Shown: positions 29,200 through 39,138 of the stretch, one piece after another
How positions within the stretch are numbered: position 1 is the stretch's first letter
Layout of the letters: the number at the start of each line of letters is the position of its first letter
From: Sphingomonas oligophenolica
GTDB lineage: Bacteria > Pseudomonadota > Alphaproteobacteria > Sphingomonadales > Sphingomonadaceae
NCBI RefSeq assembly: GCF_006438955.1
Contig: NZ_RCZK01000001.1
Span: forward strand, 62,001 to 126,000
Length of the DNA stretch: 64,000 nucleotides
Direction: 5' to 3'
Notes under the pieces: generated by a model
Told to the model about the DNA's origin: nothing
The model's database searches: none
The model's input: only the letters and a program-made list of their open reading frames with translations
Program-made: the position numbers and the translations under genes

Positions 29200-30309
29200 C
29201 TACATTGCGCCGTGGCCCGTCGCCAGATACGCCTCCGAGCGCATCTCTTCGAGCCGGCTGACGGTCCGCTGGAATTCGAAATTGCCATCGCCAGCGGGAT
29301 AGAGCGCATCGGGCTCGGCGTCGGCCGCGGCGAGCAGCTTGACGCGATGTTCGTAGAGCGCGTCGATCAGCGCGACGAACCGCGCCGCCTCGTTGCGCTG
29401 GTCGGCACCGAGCACCGGGATGCCGACCAGGATCACGGTGTGGAACCGCCGTGCGATCGCGAGATAATCCGCCGCACCGCGCGCCTCGCCGCACAGCTTG
29501 CGGAACGAGAACACCGCGACACCCTTGAGCGATTTAGGGACGCGCAGGACGCGACCCTGTACGGTGAGTTCTTCGGCCGGAACATGGGCGCTGTCCTCGG
29601 GCGGATAATCGGTCAAGCGGAAGAACGCGGCGGAGAGCTGCGCGGTGGCTGCGGGTCCGTTCGGCACCAGCCAGGTGTCCTGCGCGCCGAGCCGGTCGCG
29701 GCGATAATCGACCGGGCCGTTGAGCGGCAACACGTCGAGCCGGTCTTCGATCATCGCGATGAAGGGCAGGAAATGTTCGCGGTTGAGCCCGTCCTTGTAG
29801 AGGTCACGCGGGGGGCGGTTGGAGGTGGTGACGATCGTCGTCCCCGCCTCGACCAGCGCGGTGAACAGGCGGCTGAGGATCATCGCGTCGGGCGAATTGG
29901 TCACCATCATCTCGTCGAACGCGAGCAACCGCGCTTCCTCGGCGAGTGCGAGGGCGACCGGCGCGATCGGATCGCCCGCCTCGTTGCGGCGCTCGATCGC
30001 GATCCGGTCGTGGACCTCGATCATGAATTCGGCGAAGTGGACCCGGCGTTTGCGGCGGATGTCGAGATTCGCGAACAACAGGTCCATCAGCATCGACTTG
30101 CCGCGTCCCACCCCGCCCCACAGATAGACGCCGCGCGGCGATGCGGGCTTGCGCCCGGCAAGCCGCCACAGCAGACTGCCGCGTTTTGGAGTCGCTTCGA
30201 GTTCGCCCGCGAGCGCATCGAGACGGCACCCCGCGGCGGCCTGTTCGGGGTCGGCGCGAAGTTCGCCAGCGGCAATCAGCGCGGTATAGGCGGCGAGGAC
30301 GGTGGCCAT
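29200..30309 (-). CDS. zapE: AFG1-like ATPase, cell division protein ZapE
   Basis: 369 residues. Walker A GGVGRGKSMLMD at about 65-76, the VHFAEFMIEVHDRI block and Walker B LLAFDEMMVTN. Also DLYKDGLNREHFLPFI, typical of the AFG1/LACE1/ZapE family. ZapE in E. coli modulates FtsZ rings; mitochondrial relatives act on proteins. Placement near sdhB and mdh is common in sphingomonads to my knowledge. Confidence 0.94.
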   Translation of the reverse strand: MATVLAAYTALIAAGELRADPEQAAAGCRLDALAGELEATPKRGSLLWRLAGRKPASPRGVYLWGGVGRGKSMLMDLLFANLDIRRKRRVHFAEFMIEVHDRIAIERRNEAGDPIAPVALALAEEARLLAFDEMMVTNSPDAMILSRLFTALVEAGTTIVTTSNRPPRDLYKDGLNREHFLPFIAMIEDRLDVLPLNGPVDYRRDRLGAQDTWLVPNGPAATAQLSAAFFRLTDYPPEDSAHVPAEELTVQGRVLRVPKSLKGVAVFSFRKLCGEARGAADYLAIARRFHTVILVGIPVLGADQRNEAARFVALIDALYEHRVKLLAAADAEPDALYPAGDGNFEFQRTVSRLEEMRSEAYLATGHGAM

Positions 30310-30320
30310 GCCCTAATCAA

Positions 30321-30425
30321 CCACCCCGGCGAACGCCGGGCCCCAGTTGAGATGAGCAGAGTAACGGAACACGGCACCCGCGAAGGTAAACCTTCCCAAC
30401 TGGGCCCCGGCATCCGCCGGGGTGG
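30321..30425. repeat. Family R1 palindrome pair
   Basis: Inverted copies at 30321-30350 and 30391-30425 with tails inward, in the thioesterase-zapE junction. Same unit as around the GIY-YIG gene. Confidence 0.88.
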
Positions 30426-30431
30426 CATATC

Positions 30432-30893
30432 TCAAGCTGGAACTCCCGGTGCGCCCATCTTCCTCAGCGTCCCGGTAAAGCTCGCGATCGTCGGCTGCCC
30501 CTCCTGGACGACGAGCCCGCGCAGGAACAGCATCCGCCCCGTCTCGCGCAGCAGTTCGATCCGCGCCTCGAGCGGCACCCCAACCGCGCCCATCCCGATG
30601 AACTGCGCTGACAGATCGAGCGTCACCGCGCCGCCCGCGTTGAGCGATCCGAACCCACGGCTCGCGGCGAACAGCGCGACATCCATGAAGCCGAGCAGCG
30701 CGCCGCCGTGAACCGCGTCGCGCATGTTCGAATGCTGGTGCCGCGGGTCCATCCGGACCCGCGCGATGTCGCCCTCGATCCGGACATGAAGCGGCTCGAT
30801 GAACGCGTTGAAGCGCGTCGCATCGCGGAACTGCCAGCGTTTCCAGCCGGGCAGGTCTGGATCGTCTTCGTAGAGGAAGGCAGGTTCCGCCAC
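30432..30893 (-). CDS. PaaI-family hotdog thioesterase
   Basis: 153 residues from GTG 30893. The hotdog signature HGGALLGFMDVALF is near the middle, preceded by HQHSNMRDAV, and followed by GGAVTLDLSAQF. The family hydrolyses acyl-CoA thioesters; substrate unknown. It lies between sdhB and zapE. Confidence 0.9.
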   Translation of the reverse strand: MAEPAFLYEDDPDLPGWKRWQFRDATRFNAFIEPLHVRIEGDIARVRMDPRHQHSNMRDAVHGGALLGFMDVALFAASRGFGSLNAGGAVTLDLSAQFIGMGAVGVPLEARIELLRETGRMLFLRGLVVQEGQPTIASFTGTLRKMGAPGVPA

Positions 30894-30904
30894 TCAACTC
30901 ACCT

Positions 30905-30984
30905 CCGTTCGTGCTGAGCTTGTCGAAGCACGCTTGGGGAACGTTGCGTGGGCGGCATGTCCTTCGACAGGCTCAGGACGAACA
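30905..30984. repeat. Family R3 palindrome pair
   Basis: Inverted copies at 30905-30930 and 30961-30984 in the sdhB-thioesterase junction. Confidence 0.86.
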
Positions 30985-31004
30985 GAAACCATCGGACGCG
31001 GCAA

Positions 31005-31790
31005 TCAAACGACCCGATCGGCTTCCATCTTCTTGATCTCGGCGATCGCCTTGGCGGGATTGAGACCCTTGGGGCACGCGTTCGCGCAATTCATGATCGT
31101 GTGGCAGCGATAGAGGCGGAACGGATCCTCGAGCTGATCGAGCCGGTCGCCGGTCATCTCGTCACGGCTGTCGGCGAGCCAGCGATACGCCTGCAATAAG
31201 ATCGCTGGGCCGAGAAACTTGTCGCTGTTCCACCAATAGCTCGGGCAGCTCGTCGAGCAGCATGCGCACAGGATGCATTCGTAGAGGCCGTCGAGCTTGC
31301 TGCGATCCTCCGGCGACTGGAGCCGTTCCTTGCCCGAGGGCGGCGGGGTCACGGTCTGGAGCCACGGCTTGATCGAGGCATATTGCGCATAGAAATGCGT
31401 GAAATCGGGGACCAGATCCTTGATCACGTCCATCGCGGGCAGCGGCGTGATCTTCACCGTCGACTTGCAATCCTCGATCGCGGTCGTGCACGCGAGGCCG
31501 TTCTTGCCGTCGATGTTCATCGAACACGACCCGCAAATCCCTTCGCGGCACGATCGGCGGAAGGTCAGCGAGCTGTCCTGCTCCCCCTTCATCTTGATCA
31601 GCGCGTCGAGCACCATCGGCCCGGTCTCGTCGAGGTCGAGCTCGAAAATGTCGTAGCGCGGGTTCTCGCCGCTGTCGGGATCGTAGCGATAGACCTGGAA
31701 CTTGCGCGTGCGTTTGGCGCCTTCGGGAGCGTGGTGCACCTTGCCCTTCGATGAGACTTTGCTGTTCTTGGGCAGGGTGAACTCGGCCAT
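31005..31790 (-). CDS. sdhB: succinate dehydrogenase iron-sulfur subunit
   Basis: 261 residues. The [2Fe-2S] site is [15 protein letters not shown] with a later C in GLACTT; the 4Fe-4S and 3Fe-4S ligands are in [16 protein letters not shown] and [17 protein letters not shown]. It passes electrons from SdhA to quinone at the inner membrane. AGGA precedes ATG 31790. sdhA, sdhC and sdhD are not adjacent in this window. Confidence 0.97.
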   Translation of the reverse strand: MAEFTLPKNSKVSSKGKVHHAPEGAKRTRKFQVYRYDPDSGENPRYDIFELDLDETGPMVLDALIKMKGEQDSSLTFRRSCREGICGSCSMNIDGKNGLACTTAIEDCKSTVKITPLPAMDVIKDLVPDFTHFYAQYASIKPWLQTVTPPPSGKERLQSPEDRSKLDGLYECILCACCSTSCPSYWWNSDKFLGPAILLQAYRWLADSRDEMTGDRLDQLEDPFRLYRCHTIMNCANACPKGLNPAKAIAEIKKMEADRVV

Positions 31791-31805
31791 TGTCGTCCTA
31801 TTCTA

Positions 31806-31937
31806 TCAAGTGGTCGGCGGCATGGCGAGCAGGCCGCTCCAGTCGAGATTGCGCGTCAGGTACATGATCCCCGCCAGCGCCGCAAACAAGATGAGCATGC
31901 CGATGCCGTGCGCAAATTTGGTGGTCGTCAGCGGCAT
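31806..31937 (-). CDS. 43-residue membrane protein upstream of sdhB
   Basis: Starts at ATG 31937 (MPLTTTKFAHG); a TTG at 32006 is possible but less likely. One membrane segment IGMLILFAALAGIMYL. It ends 15 bp before sdhB, so the two are probably co-transcribed. No family recognised. It could be a small accessory subunit, but that is only inference. Confidence 0.45.
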   Translation of the reverse strand: MPLTTTKFAHGIGMLILFAALAGIMYLTRNLDWSGLLAMPPTT

Positions 31938-32029
31938 CCCGCGTCGCGTGATCGGTGGCGGGACACCCAGCCCGTTACCGTCCGCTCCTTGGGAAGCGTT
32001 CGGCAACGGGCACCATGGGCGGCGCCGGT

Positions 32030-32587
32030 CTATGCCGACGCGGTCGCCAGTTCCTCGGTCAACGCCTTAATGATCGCCGCGTTGAACGCAGGGATATCGT
32101 CGGGCTTGCGGCTGGTGATCAGATTGCCGTCGACGACGACTTCCTGGTCGACCACGGTCGCGCCGGCATTGCTGAGGTCGGTGCGGATCGACGGCCAGCT
32201 GGTCAGCGTGCGCCCATCGACCACATCGGCCTCGGCGAGCAGCCAGGGCGCATGGCAGATCGCGGCGACAAGCTTGTCGTCGTCCATGAACTCGGTGACT
32301 ATCTCGATCGCGCGCTCCTGCATCCGCATCGTGTCGGGGTTGCCGACCCCGCCCGGCAGCACCAGCGCGTCGTAATCGTCGGTGTCGACATCGTCGATCG
32401 TCATGTCGGGCTTGATCGTGTCGGCCTTTTCACCCGCCTTCTCGCCCTGAATCTCGCCTGTCTTGATCGAGGCGAGCGTTACGGTCGCACCGGCATCGAG
32501 CAGCGCCTGGCGCGGTTTGAACAGTTCGTCGTTCTCGAATCCGTCGGTGGCGATCATCAGAATGCGTGCGTTGCCGATATCGGCCAT
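32030..32587 (-). CDS. DJ-1/PfpI family protein
   Basis: 185 residues from ATG 32587 with AAGGAG upstream. The nucleophile elbow is AICHAPW and the N-terminal acid is in ATDGFENDELF, as in PfpI-type proteins (YhbO/YraA group). Such proteins are reported as proteases, deglycases or stress chaperones. Divergent from topoisomerase IB. Its C-terminus is near-adjacent to the sdhB region, with a short gap. Confidence 0.9.
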   Translation of the reverse strand: MADIGNARILMIATDGFENDELFKPRQALLDAGATVTLASIKTGEIQGEKAGEKADTIKPDMTIDDVDTDDYDALVLPGGVGNPDTMRMQERAIEIVTEFMDDDKLVAAICHAPWLLAEADVVDGRTLTSWPSIRTDLSNAGATVVDQEVVVDGNLITSRKPDDIPAFNAAIIKALTEELATASA

Positions 32588-32699
32588 GGTCGTTCTCCTT
32601 TTCCGTGAGGGGTTACTTGCACAACACGTCGCCCGCGCGCCCGTTCCGGAACGAAGCGCCACGCGGAGCATTTTCGCGGTTATTACGCAGGAGCATCGA

Positions 32700-33716
32700 T
32701 TGGCCGCCAAGATTGTCTATTCCGACGATTCCAAGCCCGGAATCACGCGCAAGAAAATGCGCGGCGGCTGGGGCTATTGGACCGCCAAGGGCGACCGCAT
32801 CACCGACCGGGACGAGATCGACCGGATGAACGCGATCGGCCTGCCCCCCGCCTATGCCGATGCGTGGTTCAATCCCAAGCCCAACGGGCATATCCAGGCG
32901 GTCGGCTGGGACGAGAAGGGGCGCAAGCAATATCGCTATCACGTCGATTTCCGCCAGGCGCAAGACGCCGCCAAATACGAACGCTGCGCCGATTTCGGCC
33001 ATTGCCTGCCCAAGCTGCGCAAGCAGGTCGAACACGATCTGAGGCAGCGGAAATTCACCAAGGACCGCGCGGTCGCCGCGGTCGTGCGGCTACTCGATGG
33101 CGGCCATATCCGGGTCGGCAACGAGGCCTATGCGACCGCGAACAAGAGCTTCGGTGCGACGACGCTGCGCAAGCGCCACGCCAAGGTCAAGGGCAAGACG
33201 CTCAAGCTCCAGTACAAGGGCAAATCGGGCAAGATGCGCGAACTGACGATCAGCGATCGCGCGCTCGCCAGCTTCGTCAAGAAGATGCAGGATCTCGACG
33301 AGCAACACCTGTTCGCCTGGCTCGACGAGGATGGCGAGGCGCACCCGGTCAGCTCGACCGACGTTAATACCTATATCCGTGATGCGACGGGGGAAGATTT
33401 CACTGCCAAGCATTTCCGCACTTGGGCCGCCAGCGTCGCCGCGTTCGAGGCGCTGGCGCAGGCCGAAAGCGACCTCAGCCTGAAGGCGATGCTTGAACCC
33501 GTCGTCGCGCGGCTCGGCAACACCGCGGCGATCGCGCGCAAAAGCTATGTGCATCCTTCGCTGATCGCGCTCGTTAAGCAGGGGCAGGCCAAATTCCGCA
33601 AGGCGCTGCGCCTGCCCCGCGCCAAACGGCACCTCAGCCGCACCGAGCGCGGGTTGATCGCGTTCCTCGAACGCGGCAAGCCCCCTGTAGCCTGCATCAC
33701 TGCCAAGGCCGCCTGA
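32700..33716 (+). CDS. type IB DNA topoisomerase
   Basis: 338 residues from TTG 32700, with AGGAG 6 bp before it; the frame stays open upstream but inside another gene. Blocks seen: RGGWGYWTAKGDRI, PPAYADAWFNP, GHIQAVGWDEKGRKQYRYH, GGHIRVGNEAYATANKSFG, and the active-site tyrosine Y283 in RKSYVHPSL. It is the poxvirus-like bacterial TopIB group, relaxing supercoils through a 3'-phosphotyrosine. The MscS gene follows after 13 bp. Confidence 0.93.
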   Translation: MAAKIVYSDDSKPGITRKKMRGGWGYWTAKGDRITDRDEIDRMNAIGLPPAYADAWFNPKPNGHIQAVGWDEKGRKQYRYHVDFRQAQDAAKYERCADFGHCLPKLRKQVEHDLRQRKFTKDRAVAAVVRLLDGGHIRVGNEAYATANKSFGATTLRKRHAKVKGKTLKLQYKGKSGKMRELTISDRALASFVKKMQDLDEQHLFAWLDEDGEAHPVSSTDVNTYIRDATGEDFTAKHFRTWAASVAAFEALAQAESDLSLKAMLEPVVARLGNTAAIARKSYVHPSLIALVKQGQAKFRKALRLPRAKRHLSRTERGLIAFLERGKPPVACITAKAA

Positions 33717-33729
33717 CCAAGAGAGACGC

Positions 33730-34944
33730 ATGCCCGCCACCAGCACGGCCGCCGATTCCATCCCGATCCTCGATCCCCAAAACGTCCAGCAGCAAGCGCA
33801 AAGCCTGGTCGCGTCGAGTCAGGTCTGGCTTCAGTCGCACTGGTTCCAGCTCCTGGTTGCGGTAGCGATCGGCGCGGCGATCGTCGCGCTGCTCCATGCC
33901 GGGCGCAGGCTGGGCGCGCGGCTCGCGGCGCGCAGTTCGACCGGCAAGGGGTGGCCAGCGATCTTCGGGCGCACGATCCTGAAAACCGGCAATTTCTTCA
34001 TCGTCATGCTCGCGGCCAAGCTGGTGGCGGGCTATGCGGGCGCGCCGTCGCAGGTCGCCTCGACGATCGATTTCCTCTTCACCGTGGCGGCGGTGTTCCA
34101 AGCCGCGGTGTGGGCGCGCGAACTGATCCTCGGCGGGATCGAACATCGCACCCGCGACGAAGAATATACCGGGGAAGCACTGGGCAGCGCGATGGGGATC
34201 ATCCGCCTGCTCGTCACCTTCGCGCTGTTCGCGATCGCGCTGGTCGTCGTCCTCGGCAACCTTGGGGTCAACGTCACAGGGCTGATCGCGGGGCTCGGCG
34301 TCGGCGGCATCGCGATCGGCCTGGCCGCGCAGGGCATCTTCGCCGACCTGTTCGCGGCGCTTGCGATCATCTTCGATCGCCCGTTCCGCCGTGGCGACGC
34401 GATCACCTATGACAACACCTCGGGCAGCGTCGAGGAAATCGGGCTGAAATCGACCCGCATCCGCGGCGTCGACGGCGAAAAACGCATCATTTCGAACAAG
34501 AATCTGCTCGACAAGGAAATCATCAACAACAGCGCGCGGATCCACCGGCGCTGCCATTTCGCTATCGGGGTGATCTATTCGACCGCGCCGGAGGTCTGCG
34601 CGCGGATTCCCCAGATCCTGCAGGATATCGTCGAGGCGAACGACCGCATCTTCGTGCGCGCGGGCTTCACCAGGTTCGGCGATTCGAGCCTGGATTTCGA
34701 CCTGCAGTTCGATAGTGGCGGCGCGGATTACGAGAGCTTTTATGCGGGGCGTACGACGGTGGGCCTCGCGATCCTCAAGCGCTTCAACGACGAAGGCATC
34801 GAATTCGCTTTCCCGACCCAGACCACGATGACCGCCGCGCCCGACGGGACGATGATCATGCCGTGTCCGGAGGTACAGCCGGTAAGGACAGTGGACACGC
34901 GCGCGGCGAAGAGCGACGTGGATAAAGCTAGCGAGCAGGTATGA
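33730..34944 (+). CDS. MscS-family mechanosensitive channel
   Basis: 404 residues. Hydrophobic helices lie at about 38-60, 85-105, 110-135 and 155-180. The pore helix reads TGLIAGLGVGGIAIGLAAQ, followed by FADLFAALAIIFDRPFRRGD and the beta domain GSVEEIGLKSTRIRG. It releases solutes on hypo-osmotic shock. Likely co-transcribed with TopIB. Confidence 0.94.
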   Translation: MPATSTAADSIPILDPQNVQQQAQSLVASSQVWLQSHWFQLLVAVAIGAAIVALLHAGRRLGARLAARSSTGKGWPAIFGRTILKTGNFFIVMLAAKLVAGYAGAPSQVASTIDFLFTVAAVFQAAVWARELILGGIEHRTRDEEYTGEALGSAMGIIRLLVTFALFAIALVVVLGNLGVNVTGLIAGLGVGGIAIGLAAQGIFADLFAALAIIFDRPFRRGDAITYDNTSGSVEEIGLKSTRIRGVDGEKRIISNKNLLDKEIINNSARIHRRCHFAIGVIYSTAPEVCARIPQILQDIVEANDRIFVRAGFTRFGDSSLDFDLQFDSGGADYESFYAGRTTVGLAILKRFNDEGIEFAFPTQTTMTAAPDGTMIMPCPEVQPVRTVDTRAAKSDVDKASEQV

Positions 34945-35039
34945 GGGTATGATCCACGTCGGCGCGCCTCCCACTGGGGCGCATCGCGACCAGCCCGCAT
35001 TCGGGAGCCGACCGCATCACCGTCGGATTATCAAACAGT

Positions 35040-35834
35040 TCAGTCGCTGATCGTCCACCCCTGCTTAGAATTCCGCCCATGTATCGGCTGGTTGGCCTTG
35101 AGCGCCTGTTCGAACCGATCACTTGCACTGACTGTCGCGCCGCCGCGAGCTTGTGCAACCTCAATGGGTGAAGATGTCCGCATAGAAACGATCTGGCGGG
35201 AAAGCGCCAAGCTCACGGGAACCTGGATTGGCGCAATGGGCGTTGCCGCGCCTGCGCTGGCGCTCGACCGGCCTTCGACGATCGTCGCGACACGACTTCG
35301 CGGCAGACCGCCCGGAACTAGCGTGGCGACTCCGCCAGTACCGTAGCCCGACAGGAACACCTGGCGCCCGAACTGATCGCGATGATCGGCAACGGCCACT
35401 CCCGGCTGGCTCCCGCCGGGTCCGCCGAAGCGGCGCAGCACCTCCGCCACATCGGCAGTGTAGCAGCTGCTGACTTTATTGGAGCGGCAACCGGCGGGGG
35501 CCGCCGCCTCATGACTCGGCCGCGCATAGACTGTTGCCGCATCTATTCCCGGCGACTTCGACCCTCGACCGCCCAGGAAGACGACATAGCTGTAACCCTC
35601 GTTCCGCGCACGCTCCGCAGCCCGGTACATTGCAATGTCGATGGCATGGCCGCGACCGTGGACGGCTGCATCGATCCGCCACGAACCGTCCTTTTCGGTT
35701 CGCTCATCGTAACCGAACTTGTACCCGATCCCATGCCAGCGCTTCATGGGGCCATAATAAGGCGCATCGCTGTCGCTTGCCCAAGCAGGTTGCGCTATTG
35801 CAACAACGAGAAGGCATGGCCAGAAGCACTTCAT
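35040..35834 (-). CDS. secreted protein with CC0125/CC1285-like domain
   Basis: 264 residues with GGAG before ATG 35834. Signal peptide MKCFWPCLLVVAIAQPAWAS. The segment GYKFGYDERTEKDGSWRIDA then YRAAERARNEGYSYVVFLGG resembles the small CC0125/CC1285-type lipoprotein domain of alphaproteobacteria. The C-terminal half is Ala/Gly/Ser-rich and low in recognisable motifs. No lipobox is obvious. Function unknown. Convergent with the MscS gene; the 214 bp upstream, up to putA, look non-coding. Confidence 0.7.
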   Translation of the reverse strand: MKCFWPCLLVVAIAQPAWASDSDAPYYGPMKRWHGIGYKFGYDERTEKDGSWRIDAAVHGRGHAIDIAMYRAAERARNEGYSYVVFLGGRGSKSPGIDAATVYARPSHEAAAPAGCRSNKVSSCYTADVAEVLRRFGGPGGSQPGVAVADHRDQFGRQVFLSGYGTGGVATLVPGGLPRSRVATIVEGRSSASAGAATPIAPIQVPVSLALSRQIVSMRTSSPIEVAQARGGATVSASDRFEQALKANQPIHGRNSKQGWTISD

Positions 35835-36048
35835 CGCGGTTCTCCAGTGATTTACTGTACGCTAATCGGTCGGTGTTAATGTTTAGTTGCCGAGGCAGCG
35901 CAGATGCGGAACGCCGCGAGCTTCACCGCCCTCTCAAACTTGGTGGACAATTAGCCAGATGCCCGCGCATTCGTCGCTGTCGATGTAAATCCAAGAGTTG
36001 CAAGCGAGCGTATGCCTGAATATTGCCCCCGGCACTACGTCCCCAGCC

Positions 36049-39039
36049 CTACATCCCCCCTTCGTCCAAACTCAGCAACGTCGCATTTCCCCCTGCGCTG
36101 GTGGTGTCGATCGACACCGCCCGCTCCGCGCAGAAGCGGTAGAGGTAATGCGGGCCGCCCGCCTTCGGCCCCGTCCCCGACAGACGCTCGCCGCCGAAGG
36201 GTTGCGACCCCACCACCGCGCCGATCATGCTGCGGTTGACGTAGAGGTTGCCGACCGCCGCCTCCGCCTCCGCGACCTCGGCGGCGCGCGCGATCCGGCT
36301 GTGAAGCCCCATCGTCAGGCCATAGCCCTTGGCGTTGATCCGGCGGATTGTTTCGACCAGCTTGCCCGCGGGCCAGGTCGCGACATGCAGGATCGGGCCG
36401 AACCATTCCTGGTTCAGGTCTTCGATGGCATCGATCCGGATCAGCGTCGGCGGCACGAACAGGCCTTCGGTACCGGGGGGGACGTTGAGGGTCTTGACCC
36501 ACTGGCTGCGCGTGCGATCGCGATACGCCATCAGCCGATCGTAGGCTGCCTGATCGATCACCGGGCCGACATCGGTCGCGGGATCGCCGGGATCGCCGAG
36601 CGTCAGCGTGTCCATCGCGCCGCTGAGCATCGCGATCATGTGCTCGGCGACATCCTCCTGGATCAACAGCAGCCGCAGCGCCGAACAGCGTTGCCCCGCC
36701 GAGCGGAACGATGACGCGATGACGTCGGCGACCACCTGTTCGGACAGCGCGGTCGAATCGACGATCATCGCGTTGATCCCGCCGGTCTCCGCGATCAACG
36801 GCACGATGGCGCGCGCGTCGTCCTCCAGCAACGTGCGTGCGATCCGCTTGGCGGTCGCGGTCGACCCGGTGAACGCGACCCCCTGGATGCGCGGGTCGGA
36901 GGTCAGCGCCGCGCCGACCTCGGGGCCGCCCGGAACCAGGATCACGACGTCGCGCGGCACCCCCGCCTCATGCGCGAGCGCCACCGCGCGCGCGGCGATC
37001 AGCGGGGTTTGCGGCGCGGGTTTGGCGACGACGGTGTTGCCGGTGACCAGCGCGGCGACGGTCTGGCCGACGAAAATCGCGAGCGGGAAATTCCACGGCG
37101 CGATCGTCGCCCACACGCCGCGCCCCTCGATATGGAGCGTGTTGCGCTCGCCGGTCGGCCCGGGCAACTCGATCGAACGCAGGTTGTTGCGTGCTTCGTT
37201 GGCGTAATAGCGGCAGAAATCGGCGGCCTCGCGCACCTCGCCGATCGCGTCGGGAATCGATTTGAATGCCTCCTGGACGCAGATCGCCATCAGTTCGTCA
37301 CGGTTAGCCTCGATCAGGTCGGCGAGCCGGTCGAGGCACGCGGCACGATCCTCGACCGGGGTGCGGGTCCAGGCGGGGAATGCCGCATCGGCGCGGGTGA
37401 TCGCGTCGTCGACCGTGACCGTTCCGGCGCCATCGCTCGCGCGCAAAGTAGCAGCAGCAAGCGGTGTCGTTACCGCCTTGCGGGTGGTTTCCAGCACCAC
37501 CCGATCGTTGAGATCGATCCCCGCCGAATTGCGATGCCCCGGCGAAAATAAATCCTTGGGCAGCGGGATCGAGGGATGCCGCGTGCCGCCGACGCTCGCG
37601 ATCTTGGCGACCGGGTCGGCGAGGATCTCTTCCTCGCTCAGCCGCTCATCCGCGAGTTGGTGGACGAAACTCGAATTGGCGCCATTCTCGAGCAACCGTC
37701 GGACCAGATACGCCAGCAGATCGCGATGCCCGCCGACCGGCGCGTAGATCCGGCAATGATAGCCCTGTTCGCGGACCAGCCGTTCGTACAAGCCGTCGCC
37801 CATCCCGTGGAGCCGCTGGAATTCGAACGCGCGGCTGTTGCCCGCCCATTCCATGATCGTTGCGACGGTCAGCGCGTTATGGCTCGCGAAGGCGGGGCGG
37901 ATATGCTCGGCCGCCAGCATGTCCTTCACCACCGCCAGATACGATACGTCGGTCGCGGCCTTGCGCGTGAACAACGGATAATCGTCGAGCCCCTCGACCT
38001 GGGTGCGCTTGATCTCGCTGTCCCAATAGGCGCCCTTGACCAGGCGCACGTTCATCGTTCGCCCGAGATCGTTCGCCCATTGCACGACCGGGCGCGCGCG
38101 CTTGCCGTAGGATTGCACCGCCATCCCGAACCCGTCCCAGCCCCTAAGGCTCGGCAAACCGGCAATCGTCCCGATGATGTCGAGGCTCATCTCCAGCCGC
38201 TCGGATTCCTCGGCGTCGACGGTCAGCGCGATCCCCTTGTCCGCCGCCTGGACGCTCAGCGCCTCGAGCATCTCGGTCAGCGCGGGGACGCAGTCGTCCC
38301 ATTTCGCGACCTCGTAGCGCGGGTGCAGCGCCGACAATTTGACCGAGATCGAATGCCCCGCGGCGGGATCACGCCCGACCGCATCGATCGCGCCGACATA
38401 GGCCTGGAAATAGCGGTCGGCATCGGCATAGGTCCGCGCCGCCTCGCCGAGCATGTCGAAGCTCGCGGTGAAACCCTTGTGATCGGGTTTGCGCATCCGG
38501 CGCATCGCCTCGTCAATCGTGCGGCCCATGACGAAGATCTCGCCCATCATCTTCATCGCGGCGCCGACCGCCTGGCGGACGAAGGGTTCGCCCGATCGCG
38601 CGATCAGCCGCCGCAACGGCCCGCCATCGCCCTCGCGGACCAGCACCCGCCCGACGACGAGGCCCCAGGTCGCCATGTTGACCAGCTTCGAGCTCGATCG
38701 CCCGGTGTGGTTGCGCCAGTCCGCCTCACCCAGCTTATCCGCGATCAGCAGGTCCGCGGTCTCGGGGTCGGGCACGCGCAGGAACGCCTCGGCGAGGCTC
38801 AGCAGCGCGATCCCCTCCGACGAATTGAGCCGATATTCCTGGAGGAACTGGTTGACCCACCCCTTGGCCTGCGCCGCGCGCAGATCGGCGAGCAGCCCGG
38901 AGGCGTGACCGAGCACCCGACTGCGCGAGTCGGGAGACAGCGTGGCGCGCTCCAGTAACGGCTTTAGAACATCGGGTTCGCTCGCGCGGTGCAGTTTCGC
39001 CATGGTTTCGCGGGGCGAGGACGTTACGGCAGTCGTCAT
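36049..39039 (-). CDS. putA: bifunctional proline dehydrogenase / P5C dehydrogenase
   Basis: 996 residues. The N-terminal half is the FAD proline dehydrogenase barrel (VKGAYWDSEIKRTQVEGL, FASHNALTVATI). The C-terminal half is an aldehyde dehydrogenase with TIAPWNFPLAIFVGQ, the VIAETGGINAMIVD base region and catalytic cysteine in GQRCSALRLL. It oxidises proline to glutamate. It is shorter than E. coli PutA (about 1320) and has no N-terminal ribbon-helix-helix DNA-binding domain, so it is not expected to be its own repressor. Divergent from the MaoC gene. Confidence 0.96.
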   Translation of the reverse strand: MTTAVTSSPRETMAKLHRASEPDVLKPLLERATLSPDSRSRVLGHASGLLADLRAAQAKGWVNQFLQEYRLNSSEGIALLSLAEAFLRVPDPETADLLIADKLGEADWRNHTGRSSSKLVNMATWGLVVGRVLVREGDGGPLRRLIARSGEPFVRQAVGAAMKMMGEIFVMGRTIDEAMRRMRKPDHKGFTASFDMLGEAARTYADADRYFQAYVGAIDAVGRDPAAGHSISVKLSALHPRYEVAKWDDCVPALTEMLEALSVQAADKGIALTVDAEESERLEMSLDIIGTIAGLPSLRGWDGFGMAVQSYGKRARPVVQWANDLGRTMNVRLVKGAYWDSEIKRTQVEGLDDYPLFTRKAATDVSYLAVVKDMLAAEHIRPAFASHNALTVATIMEWAGNSRAFEFQRLHGMGDGLYERLVREQGYHCRIYAPVGGHRDLLAYLVRRLLENGANSSFVHQLADERLSEEEILADPVAKIASVGGTRHPSIPLPKDLFSPGHRNSAGIDLNDRVVLETTRKAVTTPLAAATLRASDGAGTVTVDDAITRADAAFPAWTRTPVEDRAACLDRLADLIEANRDELMAICVQEAFKSIPDAIGEVREAADFCRYYANEARNNLRSIELPGPTGERNTLHIEGRGVWATIAPWNFPLAIFVGQTVAALVTGNTVVAKPAPQTPLIAARAVALAHEAGVPRDVVILVPGGPEVGAALTSDPRIQGVAFTGSTATAKRIARTLLEDDARAIVPLIAETGGINAMIVDSTALSEQVVADVIASSFRSAGQRCSALRLLLIQEDVAEHMIAMLSGAMDTLTLGDPGDPATDVGPVIDQAAYDRLMAYRDRTRSQWVKTLNVPPGTEGLFVPPTLIRIDAIEDLNQEWFGPILHVATWPAGKLVETIRRINAKGYGLTMGLHSRIARAAEVAEAEAAVGNLYVNRSMIGAVVGSQPFGGERLSGTGPKAGGPHYLYRFCAERAVSIDTTSAGGNATLLSLDEGGM

Positions 39040-39138
39040 GTTCGGGCTTTCGGTCGGGTGAGGCTTGCGGGAGAGCGGGCCAGAGGCCTAGAGGGGACCG
39101 CCCGCGCTTAGCGCCAAACCATATCTGAGGGGAATCCC

